Positions 16,402 to 24,548 are shown, counted from the stretch's first letter. The stretch is DNA of 33,830 nucleotides from Thermodesulfovibrionia bacterium (GCA_030694425.1 JAUXYI010000082.1:1-33830), one strand, 5' to 3'. Numbers and translations are program-made. Notes: a model not told the origin generated them from the letters alone.

Positions 16402-16680
16402 TTACGTTCTGCCTTTTTTAGTTGCCTCTTCGTGGAAAAATTTTTGATACAGAACCTCCCACTCAGGGCTCCCTTCCGGTATTTTCCTCGAATAGGAGTG
16501 CAGTTTGGTTTTAACTAAGGAATCTATGTCTTCTGCAATCTTTAATTCTTTTACTATTACCCTCTTTATCTCCCGCCTTATATCACCATCTTCAGCCAAC
16601 GGAGTAATAATTTCTTTCTCCAGAAGCGCTTTAAATACAACATGGGTCAGGTGGCTGATTTTTTCATCAGAGAGTCTCAC
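16402..16680 (-). CDS. DUF507 family protein (second copy)
   Basis: 92 residues, GTG start at 16680 overlapping the TGA of the preceding DUF507 gene. It begins MRLSDEKISHLTHVVFKALLEK and carries the basic/acidic helical pattern of DUF507 (REIKRVIVKELKIAEDIDSLVKTKL, then KIPEGSPEWEVLYQKFFHEE). Function of the family is unknown. Two tandem, diverged copies overlap by 4 nt, suggesting a heterodimer. They are co-transcribed with ribosomal protein genes. Confidence 0.85.
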   Translation of the reverse strand: MRLSDEKISHLTHVVFKALLEKEIITPLAEDGDIRREIKRVIVKELKIAEDIDSLVKTKLHSYSRKIPEGSPEWEVLYQKFFHEEATKKGRT

Positions 16681-16958
16681 AAAATAATATTTCGCTCCTT
16701 AACAAGTTTTTGTTTTGTAAGCTCAAAAAGTTTGCGGTAGTCAAGACGGCCTTTTTCTATCTCTACATCATATTTCTTTAACAGCTCTTTTACTTCTTTA
16801 TTAAGTCTGTCCTCTATTGTAAATTCATCAAGTATTACATCATGTAATACTTCAACTGCTTTCCCCTGCGCAATTTTTAATTCAACAAGTTTCTTCTTGC
16901 ACAGGGCAGTGACTATCTCTTTTGTGAGAGGAGATACCCAGCCCTTAGGTACCCTCAT
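16677..16958 (-). CDS. DUF507 family protein (first copy)
   Basis: 93 residues from ATG 16958 ([25 protein letters not shown]), which overlaps the TAA of rpsR (TAATG) and has GGAG 5 nt upstream; a longer frame upstream runs through rpsR and is not real. The pattern resembles the next gene: helical N-terminus, central VILDEFTIEDRLNKEVKELLKKY, and a C-terminal DYRKLFELTKQKLVKERNIIL. No known function. Confidence 0.85.
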   Translation of the reverse strand: MRVPKGWVSPLTKEIVTALCKKKLVELKIAQGKAVEVLHDVILDEFTIEDRLNKEVKELLKKYDVEIEKGRLDYRKLFELTKQKLVKERNIIL

Positions 16959-17188
16959 TACTTCTCCACAAACGGCAGAAGGGCTATATTCCTTGCCCTT
17001 TTTATGGCAGTGGTCAATACCCTCTGGTGTTTTGCACAATTACCTGTCATTCTTCCGGCCAGGACCTTGCCTCTTTCAGTAAGATAACCTTTAAGCATTT
17101 TGATATCCTTATAATCTATAAAAGCTACCTTATCTGTACAGAATTTACAGAATCTTTTTACCTGAAATTTTCTACGATATTGTTGCAA
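16958..17188 (-). CDS. rpsR: 30S ribosomal protein S18
   Basis: 76 residues, full length. Recognised by [63 protein letters not shown]. It retains four Cys (C-K-F-C near 14-17, plus later ones), so it is the zinc-binding form. Third in rpsF-ssb-rpsR order; S18 pairs with S6 on the 30S platform. Stop TAA overlaps the start of the DUF507 gene. Confidence 0.97.
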   Translation of the reverse strand: MQQYRRKFQVKRFCKFCTDKVAFIDYKDIKMLKGYLTERGKVLAGRMTGNCAKHQRVLTTAIKRARNIALLPFVEK

Positions 17189-17220
17189 TTTCTATAACCC
17201 CTTTCTATCCAAAAATTAAT

Positions 17221-17234
17221 CCCGAAGCATCGGG
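17221..17234. repeat. CCCGA-N4-TCGGG palindrome between ssb and rpsR
   Basis: CCCGAAGCATCGGG forms a 5-bp stem with a 4-nt loop in the 59-bp gap between ssb and rpsR. Two further copies lie in the rpsF leader. It could act as a small RNA hairpin, but is more likely one unit of the repeat family scattered in this window. Confidence 0.6.
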
Positions 17235-17247
17235 ATGCATTTTTTAT

Positions 17248-17643
17248 CTAAAATGGTTCTAAATCTGTTGTTTCATCAGGAGGCGCTATGTCTTCTCCCT
17301 CGGGAGAAGAAGCAACGCCGGACTTCTTAGAGAGAAAACGTACAGTCTGTGCAACTACCTCATATTTACTTCTCTTCTGTCCATCTTCTGTCTCCCAGCG
17401 TCTCTCCTGCAGCCTGCCCTCTACAAGGACGCTGCTGCCCTTATTTAAATATTGGCCGCATGTGTCAGCCTGCTTGCCAAAGACCACCACATTTATAAAA
17501 GTAACTTCTTCTTTTAATGCATCTCCCTGCTTGTACCTGCGATTAACAGCGATCCCAAAATTACATACAGATGTCCCCTGCGGTGTATATCTGATCTCAG
17601 GGTCTCTTGTAAGATTTCCTATGAGTATTATTTTATTGAACAT
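17248..17643 (-). CDS. ssb: Single-stranded DNA-binding protein
   Basis: 131 residues. OB-fold part is clear: MFNKIILIGNLTRDPEIRYTPQGTSVCNFGIAVNR, VTFINVVVFGKQADTCGQYLNKGSSVLVEGRLQERRWE. The acidic tip ends DLEPF rather than the common DDIPF, but keeps acidic plus terminal Phe, the contact for partner proteins. ATG at 17643 overlaps the end of rpsF (ATGTTCAATAA). Confidence 0.97.
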   Translation of the reverse strand: MFNKIILIGNLTRDPEIRYTPQGTSVCNFGIAVNRRYKQGDALKEEVTFINVVVFGKQADTCGQYLNKGSSVLVEGRLQERRWETEDGQKRSKYEVVAQTVRFLSKKSGVASSPEGEDIAPPDETTDLEPF

Positions 17644-18016
17644 CTTTATTCTCCTCGGCTAAAGGCGCTGGCGCTGGTGTTTTACTGCTGCCTGCTTCCG
17701 GCGCAGCTGGCAGTGCCGCTTCTATTTGTTTCTTTTTTAATTTTATGATTAAAAATTTAATGAGGGGTTCAAAAACTTTATAAAATCTTTCAAGCTCTAC
17801 AATAGCATGGGAGGGGGCTTTGAAAAGCAGCAGTACATAGATACCTTCTTTACGTTTCTTTAATTCGTAGGCGAGTTTTTTGCGGCCCCAGTTTTCTGTT
17901 TTAAGAACTTCTCCGCCTTTTTTGGTTACTACGTCTTTTATCCGCTCTACTGCTTCTTCTGCCGCTTTGCTGTCAAGCTTTGGGTCAAGAATTATGAGGT
18001 TCTCGTAAAAGTTCAT
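17633..18016 (-). CDS. rpsF: 30S ribosomal protein S6
   Basis: 127 residues. NFYENLIILDPKLDSKAAEEAVERIKDVVTKKGGEV and NWGRKKLAYELKKRKEGIYVLLLF are characteristic. The C-terminal ~25 residues are Ala/Pro-rich (ALPAAPEAGSSKTPAPAPLAEE), a lineage-specific tail. ATG at 18016 follows AAAAGGAGACG. First gene of the operon rpsF-ssb-rpsR-DUF507-DUF507-GGDEF. Confidence 0.97.
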   Translation of the reverse strand: MNFYENLIILDPKLDSKAAEEAVERIKDVVTKKGGEVLKTENWGRKKLAYELKKRKEGIYVLLLFKAPSHAIVELERFYKVFEPLIKFLIIKLKKKQIEAALPAAPEAGSSKTPAPAPLAEENKDVQ

Positions 18017-18044
18017 CTTTCGTCTCCTTTTGGGTTAATCTCTT

Positions 18045-18087
18045 CCCGAAGTATCGGGATAGATAAGCCCTTTCCCGAAGTATCGGG
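18045..18087. repeat. Two CCCGAAGTATCGGG palindromes in the rpsF leader
   Basis: Identical 14-bp palindromes at 18045-18058 and 18074-18087, 29 bp apart, upstream of rpsF on its transcribed side. The remaining sequence up to 18300 is AT-rich, with no recognised gene. The third copy in this operon is at 17221. Confidence 0.7.
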
Positions 18088-18307
18088 ACAAATTCAGAAT
18101 AAGGGCAAAGAGTATATTTTATATCATAAACGAAAAACAAAAAGCAATATTTTGAAGTTTTAATTCATGGTTCTTTATTGGCAACGCATTAGAGCTGGTA
18201 AACTTCTTACACCTATTCACTGCCGTGTCTGTGCTCTATAAGGAGATCTGTTTTTAGTCGAAAAGTAAATCACAAGAGATTTTTATAATTTTATAAATAA
18301 ATTAAAT

Positions 18308-18335
18308 TTGACAATTGGAGAAGTTGTGATATTCT
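18308..18335 (+). promoter_or_regulatory. Possible promoter for the multicopper oxidase
   Basis: TTGACA (18308-18313), 16 nt, TATTCT (18330-18335). The transcript would have a leader of about 350 nt. The rest of 18340-18560 is AT-rich without recognised features. Confidence 0.4.
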
Positions 18336-18694
18336 TGAATTAGAATAGTTCCTTACAAATAATATATAAAACTGAAGATTTATTTTACATATAATTATAC
18401 CTAACCAAAACAAAAGATATAAAAATCAACAAGTTAATAGAGTAGCATAATTTTTGCTTTAAATATATTTGGTTAAAATTTTTGGAAAGTTTTTTGATTT
18501 TTTAATCCCTTATAAGGCTTGTTTTCCCCTGAAGAGAATAGCTGTCTAAAGAAAAGGGGGTGGTTTCAATTAAAAAGGAAAAGGCTTTATTTTTAAACGT
18601 AAAAACCTTTAATAAACAGGAGGTGATGAACCGTATGTGTTTCAGGAAGGTATTTGCTGTAACCGCATTACAAGAAATTATACGAAGAGGAGGT

Positions 18695-20593
18695 ATGAAA
18701 AATATAAGTATTAAGCTTAGTATTTTGGTAATTATGATATTGCTTGCATTCGGCGCAGGCAATGCATTGGCTGCGCAAAGCCCACAGATTCCGCTTCCTG
18801 GCAGCGCTATCCCACAGTTTGTCAGCCCGTTGCCGACCCTGAAAATCGCACCCCAGAACAGCACCATAACCACTGTGTTTGGCAATGTACCTCTCACTAT
18901 AAGAATGTGCGAGTTCCAGGTAAATATGCTGCCGGCTCCATTACCTCTAACCTGGGTGTGGGGATATCTTGTGGATCCGACAGGAACAAGCACATGCGCC
19001 CAACTAATCGATCTGCATTTCGACGGGACTATCAATGGCATTTCAGGACCCCTTGACACCTCCATTGGCCCTGTGATTGTTAACCAGCGAGGAGGTGCTT
19101 CAACCGACATAACTTTTGTAAACGATTTGGGGTTCGCTTCCACGACCAATCTTTTAGCCTATAAGTACTCCACTGACCAGACCCTGCACTGGGCTGACCC
19201 GCTTGCGCCACAGGTCGACGGGTCCGTGAACTTGTGCAACATGAAGGTCGACATGTGCATGTTCTGGAATCCCGATACCTTAACGTTTCAGTGCTATCCT
19301 CATCCCAGTGATCCTTGCGCTCAAAACTACAGTGGCCCAATTCCTGCGGTTGTTCACATTCACGGCGGTGATGTGCCGCCAGAACTTGACGGAGGGCCGG
19401 ATGCATGGTTCACCAGCGACGGGCTGAATAAGGGACATAAGTACTACTCTTTTCCAGGCGCTCCAGCCAATGGAGCTCTCTATAAGTACCCAAACAGACA
19501 GGAAGCAGCTCCAGTCTGGTTTCATGACCATACTTTGGGCGCTACCCGCCTGAATGTTATCATGGGAATGGCAGGCGCCTATTACATCTATGACCCTGCC
19601 ATCATCCCGGTTGCTGCTGGCGGAACATGTCTTACAGACTGCCTGCCTGCTAACCTGCAACCGCTAAATGAGGTTATACTAGTTGCCATACAGGACCGCA
19701 TGTTTGATACTAACGGACAACTCTTTATGCCCGCAGACAGCGCCGGAGGCATTCTCTGGAGTCTAAATCCCGAACATCCCTATTGGGTGCCGGAATTCGA
19801 AGGCGACGTCAATATCGTCAATGGGAAGGCGTGGCCATTTATCAATGTTCAACCAAAGCGCTACCGTTTCTTATTCCTGAATGGTAACACAGCCCGCGCC
19901 TATGAGATGTTTCTCGTAAACCCGGTAACCAAGGTCATGGGTCCACCCATGTATGTGATCGGCACTGATGGCGGTTATCTGGATACCCCTGTCAAGATAG
20001 ACCCAAACCTCGGACAGAAGCTGGTCATGCAGCCCGGCGAGCGCTATGAGGTTATCATAGACTTTGCTGGTTATGCAGGAACCAATCTTATATTGCGCAA
20101 CGTTGCAAAGCATCCCTTTCCAAACGGTGTGGCACCACAAGGTTCCACTATTGGCCGTATAATGCAGGTCAGAGTCAGTGCTACACCTGTCATAGACAAC
20201 AGCTACGACCCTGTCAGCGGAACGCCACTGCGCACTGGTACCCAGACAATCCAGCGTCTGGTCAATCCTGTTGCAGGGATGCTGGCACCTGGCGTAATTG
20301 TGAATAAGAGGCGTCAGATTACACTCAATGAGATTATGGGTATGCCGATGACGGCTATTGATCCAGTCACTGGTTTGTTGACGGCTTATCCCGGTGGACC
20401 TCTGGAGGTACTACTAAACAACACAAAGTGGGCAGGTGTAGCACCGGGCGGCACTCCGAGACCAGACTTCACGCCCATCACAGTGAACGGGGTCACAACT
20501 TATTTCTCCGAGTTACCACAAGAGGGCGACACCGAGGTATGGGAGATTGTCAACCTGACTGCTGATGCTCACCCTATCCACACACTCACCTGA
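18695..20593 (+). pseudogene. Multicopper oxidase, 5' part (frameshifted in copper motif 3)
   Basis: Secreted multicopper oxidase of the CotA/bilirubin-oxidase type. ATG 18695 gives a clean Sec signal peptide (MKNISIKLSILVIMILLAFG...ALA-AQ); the frame is open back to 18560 but that extension puts ~45 residues before the signal. Copper motif 1 is H-I-H-G-G (19355-19369) and motif 2 W-F-H-D-H (~19517-19531). Motif 3 begins H-P-I-H, then the frame runs into TGA at 20591. Two extra bases (an AC unit in CCACACACTCACC) near 20582 explain the break: without them the sequence reads H-P-I-H-T-H-L-T-Q-F-Q-L and continues into the next frame. Oxidation of metals such as Mn(II) or Cu(I), or of phenolics, is possible; substrate unknown. 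Confidence 0.85.
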
Positions 20594-21081
20594 CACAGTT
20601 CCAGCTCATGAACCGGCAGAAATTCGACGTCAAGAAGTACAATGCTGTCTATAATGCTGCCTTTCTTGGCGGTGTGTACATCCCAGCTTATGGACCACCC
20701 CTGAATTACAACACAGGTAATCCTGTCGCCCTTGGTGGCAACCCGGATGTCACAGGAACTGTGAAAGGTCCGGTAATACCGCCTGATCCAAAAGAAGCCG
20801 GGTGGAAGGACACAGTAATCGCGTATCCTGGTCAGGTGACCCGTTTTGTTGTGCGTTATGCGCCGACAGACATACCTACGACTGCACCCCCTTCAATGCT
20901 GTACTACTCATTTGATCCCAGTGGCAGCAGCGGCGGTGTTCCTTTTGAGTACGGCTATGTATGGCACTGTCACATTGTTGACCATGAGGATAACGAGATG
21001 ATGAGACCTAATGTTGTGCCGCTGAATCCATTAGCACCTATTCCGAGCTTGAGACCCTTACAGAGGGGTATAGACTATTAA
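20584..21081 (+). pseudogene. Multicopper oxidase, 3' part
   Basis: Continuation of the oxidase in the shifted frame, from T-H-L-T-Q-F-Q-L-M-N at 20584; an ATG at 20608 is internal to the original protein. It contains the type 1/type 3 copper motif W-H-C-H-I-V-D-H-E-D-N-E-M-M (20962-21003) with the axial Met, so all copper ligands are intact across the two frames. Together the parts give about 795 residues. The preserved ligands and a strong terminator downstream suggest a recent lesion or a sequencing error in the AC run rather than an old pseudogene. Confidence 0.85.
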
Positions 21082-21099
21082 GTCATGCTTGTAACACAT

Positions 21100-21136
21100 A
21101 ATAGGGCTGCCCGAAAGGGCGGCCCTATTTTTTTTA
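21100..21136 (+). terminator. Intrinsic terminator of the multicopper oxidase
   Basis: AATAGGGC-T-GCCC, loop GAAA, GGGC-G-GCCCTATT and then an unbroken T run to 21136. The 12-bp stem with one mismatch, GNRA loop and 10-T tail make a textbook rho-independent terminator 19 nt after the stop. Confidence 0.93.
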
Positions 21137-21250
21137 TTCTGACAGAAAACATCTATTATTACAAAATCAGGCTATGGCTGGTTGTGTTTATTATCCCTTT
21201 TCCGATACAGCAGCCGGAGAGAGATGAGAAAAAAATTTTCACGTTAAGAA

Positions 21251-21325
21251 CCCTGCGCCAAGAGCGCAGGGCGTAAAAGTCAAAAAAACACCCCCACCCT
21301 TACCCTCCCCCGTCAAGGGGGAGGG
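21251..21325. repeat. Two palindromic repeats between the oxidase and rlpA
   Basis: CCCTGCGC (21251-21258) with GCGCAGGG (21264-21271) around CAAGA, and CCCTCCCCC (21303-21311) with GGGGGAGGG (21317-21325) around GTCAA. The second, preceded by CACCCCCACCCTTA, belongs to the same C-rich/G-rich family that is inserted twice inside mnmG. They may serve as a terminator for rlpA-side or read-through transcripts, but no T run follows. Confidence 0.7.
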
Positions 21326-21369
21326 ATTACAAGGTAACCCTGCGGCAAGACCACAGGGAGTTTCATTCA

Positions 21370-22068
21370 TTAATCCATTGTTGTTATAAACGTACTATAA
21401 CCTTCTTCCGCCAGGTTCCTTGCAAATGAATAGGCTCTGTCTCTATCGTTGAAACTGCCTATCCTTACTCTATAAAACTTCTTCCCATTTATATAAGCAG
21501 TGGTCATAAAAACATCTTTATATTTCAGTTCAAGCCCCTGTTTAAGATGCAGGGCATTGGATTCTTCCTGAAATGCCCCAATCTGAATCGTAAAAGGACC
21601 AACTGATATTAAAGGAGCAAATTCAACTCGTTTTACATAACGCATATTCCTTCCGAGATGCTCTATTTTTACCCTTGAAACCCCCGGGCCTATAAGCCCT
21701 ATTTCCCTTGCCGCAGCATACGAAAGGTCCAAATCCCTTCCCGGGATAAAAGGCCCCCGGTCATTCACAGTAACTATCACTGATTTATTATTCCTTAAAT
21801 TAGTCACCCGTAGATCTGTACCAAAAGGGAATTCTTTATGTGCACAGGTCATGTTATACATATCAAATCTTTCGCCAGAGGAAGTCTGTCTTCCATGGAA
21901 TTCAGGTCCATACCACGAAGCATTAACATAATCAACTCCAGGCGGCTGAACCATTGAAGGCCGAACAGAGGCGCATGAGGAAAGATAAAATAAGATACAT
22001 AGCAACAGCAGGCTTTTCAGCAGAAATTTAATATTTAACCGCTTACCCATATTTGCAAAGAATTTCAA
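21370..22068 (-). CDS. rlpA: RlpA-like septal lipoprotein (DPBB plus SPOR domains)
   Basis: 232 residues. Signal with lipobox L-S-S-C32 gives a lipoprotein. The double-psi beta-barrel domain (ASWYGPEFHGRQTSSGERFDM..., VTVNDRGPFIPGRDLDLSYAAAREIG) is that of RlpA lytic transglycosylases, which cut glycan strands lacking stem peptides; the active-site Glu and Asp regions (SSGE, NDRG, LDLS) are present. The last ~70 residues form a SPOR domain (FTIQIGAFQEESNALHLKQGL..., FYRVRIGSFNDRDRAYSFARNL), which binds denuded peptidoglycan at the septum. The frame begins ATG 22068; the DUF3467 gene ends 10 nt upstream, so the two are co-transcribed. Confidence 0.95.
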   Translation of the reverse strand: MKFFANMGKRLNIKFLLKSLLLLCILFYLSSCASVRPSMVQPPGVDYVNASWYGPEFHGRQTSSGERFDMYNMTCAHKEFPFGTDLRVTNLRNNKSVIVTVNDRGPFIPGRDLDLSYAAAREIGLIGPGVSRVKIEHLGRNMRYVKRVEFAPLISVGPFTIQIGAFQEESNALHLKQGLELKYKDVFMTTAYINGKKFYRVRIGSFNDRDRAYSFARNLAEEGYSTFITTMD

Positions 22069-22077
22069 ATAGACTTT

Positions 22078-22362
22078 TTAAGCGTTAAATTCAATAGGGC
22101 CTTTTAATTCATCTGCCTGTATAATCGTCCCGAATCTGGCCTCATATTTTTTGACATTTTCCTGCAATGCAGAGATAATGCGCTTCATATGCCCCGGGCT
22201 GGTTATAACGCGGGCGGTTACAGTTCCCGATGGAGGAACAATAAGGGAAAAATCCATTACAAATTCCTCCCTTGTGTGAGTAACCAGCATATTATTTGCA
22301 TAAGCGCCTCCCTGAAGATGCGCAGGAAAGTTTACCTTGATTTCATTCGGATTGTCAGCCAT
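22078..22362 (-). CDS. DUF3467 family protein
   Basis: 94 residues. Matches the DUF3467 pattern: H-L-Q-G-G-A-Y-A-N-N-M-L-V-T-H-T-R-E-E-F-V-M-D-F and VTARVITSPGHMKRIISALQENVKKYEARFG. Cytosolic; function unknown. ATG 22362 follows AGGAGGAATAGGA. Operon with rlpA downstream. Confidence 0.9.
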   Translation of the reverse strand: MADNPNEIKVNFPAHLQGGAYANNMLVTHTREEFVMDFSLIVPPSGTVTARVITSPGHMKRIISALQENVKKYEARFGTIIQADELKGPIEFNA

Positions 22363-22542
22363 TCCTATTCCTCCTTGTTTTTTTTAATTTAATTATACCA
22401 TTCCTGTATCAGCCGATGTTTAATAGAACAATGCAAAGGAAGAAAATGAAAAGTTAACTGATAAAATTATTGCTGTTCCGTGGAGATTTTTGTAATATTT
22501 TATCTATCCGAAGCAGGTATTCTTTAAAATGCTGAAAAGCAA

Positions 22543-22751
22543 CAGGCTGTTGAAAAACCCCTGAAATGTCATTGCGAGGAGTCCCGAAACATCGGGACGA
22601 CGAAGCAATCTTTAACTGATTGATTTCTTTAACTGCGAGATTGCTTCGCGGAGTTTACCCTGAGCAAGAATAAGGAGATTGCTTCACTTCGTTCGCAATG
22701 ACAGAAGCGAAGGGCTCGCAAAGACGGCAAAAATACTTTTTCAACAGGCTG
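22543..22751. mobile_element. MITE-like repeat element A (209 bp)
   Basis: Non-coding element with inverted ends: CAGGCTGTTGAAAAA at 22543-22557 and TTTTTCAACAGGCTG at 22737-22751 (14 of 15 match as inverted repeats). Inside are GTCATTGCGAGG, the palindrome GTCCCGAAACATCGGGAC, and GAGATTGCTTCGCGGAG modules. A shorter close copy lies at 29237-29383, and solo ends occur near 23235 and 5268. It carries no transposase, so it would move with a transposase acting in trans. Its right end lies inside the start of a DUF5615 gene. Confidence 0.75.
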
Positions 22752-22812
22752 GCAAGATCTGACCCTCTTTTTGCTTTGTTATTGGTAGATTTTCATCTAT
22801 CTTGAACTGCAT
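22741..22812 (-). pseudogene. DUF5615 PIN-like toxin, truncated by element A
   Basis: ATG at 22812 begins MQFKIDENLP, the characteristic start of DUF5615 PIN-like proteins (M-K-F-x-I-D-E-N-L-P). After ~11 residues the homology stops, and the frame ends in the inverted end of element A (TGA at 22743-22741). It directly follows the DUF433 gene, its usual operon partner, so a DUF433-DUF5615 toxin-antitoxin pair has been broken. Confidence 0.65.
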
Positions 22813-22818
22813 CTTTAC

Positions 22819-23404
<586 letters not shown>

Positions 23405-23893
23405 TCAAAGAACAGATGTAATTCCGCTGAGCAGTAACACCATTATTCCCAAGCCGCAATTCACTTTGACCAGACTAATGGATAATTTTTGCAAATTCGT
23501 TTTTTCGGTGGCAGAATCTGCTCTCCCAATTTTTGGAGTTAGCACCAACCCTCTATAAAAATGGATAACAACCATTACTAAAATTATAATATGTTTTAAG
23601 GTTAAAATCCAAGTCCATTTGTTTTCAAAAATCCCAATTCCTAAAAATTGTTTATTCAACCCGGTCAATGCAATCCCAGTAACAATCAAAAAAAGTATAC
23701 TATAGTTTGCTATGGGAGTAAATCTTTTGGAAATTTCACCCATCAGCTTACCTGCCTCTGCACCTAAAACTTGTTTGGCTGATGGTATTGCAATAAAGAG
23801 GATAAAAATAATTCCTCCAATCCATATAACTGTTGCTATGATATGTAGCCAGTAAATTGCCGCTAACATTAACTCTCTCATTTTGACCTCCAT
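23405..23893 (-). CDS. CopD-like / DUF2269-type integral membrane protein
   Basis: About 158 residues from MRELMLAAIYWLH (start ATG ~23881; the longer frame adds four residues). Four membrane helices: ~7-30 (IYWLHIIATVIWIGGIIFILFIA), ~58-80, ~93-115 (LTLKHIIILVMVVIHFYRG) and ~140-160. His residues in W-L-H, L-K-H and V-I-H are typical of CopD-type haem/copper membrane proteins. It is the third gene of an arsR-led unit, so a role in metal or redox handling is likely, but the ligand is unknown. An 11-bp hairpin precedes it. Confidence 0.75.
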   Translation of the reverse strand: MEVKMRELMLAAIYWLHIIATVIWIGGIIFILFIAIPSAKQVLGAEAGKLMGEISKRFTPIANYSILFLIVTGIALTGLNKQFLGIGIFENKWTWILTLKHIIILVMVVIHFYRGLVLTPKIGRADSATEKTNLQKLSISLVKVNCGLGIMVLLLSGITSVL

Positions 23894-23907
23894 GTGATTT
23901 TTAGATT

Positions 23908-23939
23908 GAGGTGGCAGACTGTTATTAATCTGCCACCTC
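23908..23939 (-). terminator. 11-bp perfect stem-loop between the Cys peptide and copD
   Basis: GAGGTGGCAGA (23908-23918) and TCTGCCACCTC (23929-23939) pair perfectly around a 10-nt loop. On the minus strand it is followed by AATCTAAAAATC, not a T run, so it is more likely an RNA-stabilising or processing hairpin, or a leaky terminator, that separates expression of the small peptide from copD. Confidence 0.5.
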
Positions 23940-23948
23940 CCTGTTTAC

Positions 23949-24059
23949 CTATTTCGTTTTCAATAGACAACCACAACCACATGAACCTTTTGTTCCGCTT
24001 TTAGCTTCCGACTTCTTTTCTTCAGGCTTTTCTTTGATTTCTTTAATGCCTTTTGCCAT
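23949..24059 (-). CDS. 36-residue Lys/Glu-rich peptide with CGCGC tail
   Basis: ATG 24059, TAG at 23951-23949, with a strong AAAGGAGG 10 nt before the start. The peptide is highly charged (MAKGIKEIKEKPEEKKSEA...) and ends SCGCGCLLKTK, three closely spaced Cys suited to binding a soft metal or arsenic/antimony. It sits between arsR and copD on the same strand. The good ribosome-binding site and the metal-type context argue that it is a real small gene. I know no name for it. Confidence 0.65.
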   Translation of the reverse strand: MAKGIKEIKEKPEEKKSEAKSGTKGSCGCGCLLKTK

Positions 24060-24123
24060 GGTTAATCACCTCCTTTCTGATTAAGTTAATGCTTACTAAC
24101 TTATATATATGGGTAAAATTTTT

Positions 24124-24450
24124 TTACTGCTTTACCTGTGAACCTTTTTTGTGTATTCTTTTCATACTTACCTGTCCTCCTAAACAACCACAGGTGCAAA
24201 TACGATTGAGTCTCTCTCGGCATTTTTCAAGTGCGTCTCGATTTAAAGAATAATATATCCAATACCCTTGCCTTTCATCTTTCACAAAACCATTACTTTT
24301 GAGCACACGCAAGTGTTGTGATACTGCTGATTGTGTTATTCCCAAAGCCTCAGCTAAAGCGTTAACGCTCATAGATTTTTTCTTTAGCAGTTCGATAATC
24401 TCTATTCTTTTATCAACAGAAAGAATTTTAAATAAATCTGCTTCCTTCAC
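24124..24450 (-). CDS. ArsR/SmtB-family transcriptional repressor
   Basis: 108 residues. Winged-helix fold: LFKILSVDKRIEIIELLKKKSMSVNALAEALGITQSAVSQHLRVLKSNGFVKDERQGYWIYYSLN, with the recognition helix TQSAVSQHLRVLKSNG. The usual alpha-3 C-V-C metal site (ELCVCDL) is absent; instead Cys cluster at the C-terminus (E-K-C-R, R-I-C-T-C-G-C-L), pointing to a different ligand site. It leads the unit arsR-Cys peptide-copD and has a consensus promoter overlapped by an 18-bp palindrome, so autorepression is likely. Ligand (As, Cd, Zn, Cu) cannot be decided from sequence. Confidence 0.9.
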   Translation of the reverse strand: MKEADLFKILSVDKRIEIIELLKKKSMSVNALAEALGITQSAVSQHLRVLKSNGFVKDERQGYWIYYSLNRDALEKCRERLNRICTCGCLGGQVSMKRIHKKGSQVKQ

Positions 24451-24471
24451 AAGTTACCTTTCTTATAAGTT

Positions 24472-24489
24472 TATTAGTATATACTAATA
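24472..24489. promoter_or_regulatory. 18-bp palindromic operator of the arsR unit
   Basis: TATTAGTATATACTAATA is a perfect palindrome just downstream of, and touching, the -10 box of the arsR promoter, 22 nt before the arsR start. ArsR-family operators are short AT-rich dyads in this position, so it is the likely ArsR binding site. Confidence 0.65.
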
Positions 24490-24515
24490 TTAACTCTACA
24501 CAATTATATTGTCAA
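24487..24515 (-). promoter_or_regulatory. Sigma-70-type promoter of the arsR unit
   Basis: On the minus strand: TTGACA (24515-24510), 17 nt, TAATAT (24492-24487). A perfect -35 with correct spacing and a fair -10. Confidence 0.75.
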
Positions 24516-24548
24516 GCGATTTCTGAAGATTATTGATTCCCGTCTTTC

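Noticed and set aside
17288-17662. 124-residue plus-strand frame
   Set aside because: Antisense to ssb.
18502-19149. 215-residue minus-strand frame
   Set aside because: Antisense to the start of the multicopper oxidase, which has a signal peptide and copper motifs; the minus frame has none.
20591-20593. In-frame TGA in the multicopper oxidase as a second selenocysteine site
   Set aside because: The residue after it does not continue the family sequence in the same frame, a second TGA follows within a few codons, and a 2-nt AC insertion restores the H-P-I-H-T-H motif, so it is a frameshift.
21085-21276. 63-residue frame after the multicopper oxidase
   Set aside because: It reads through the terminator hairpin and a palindromic repeat.
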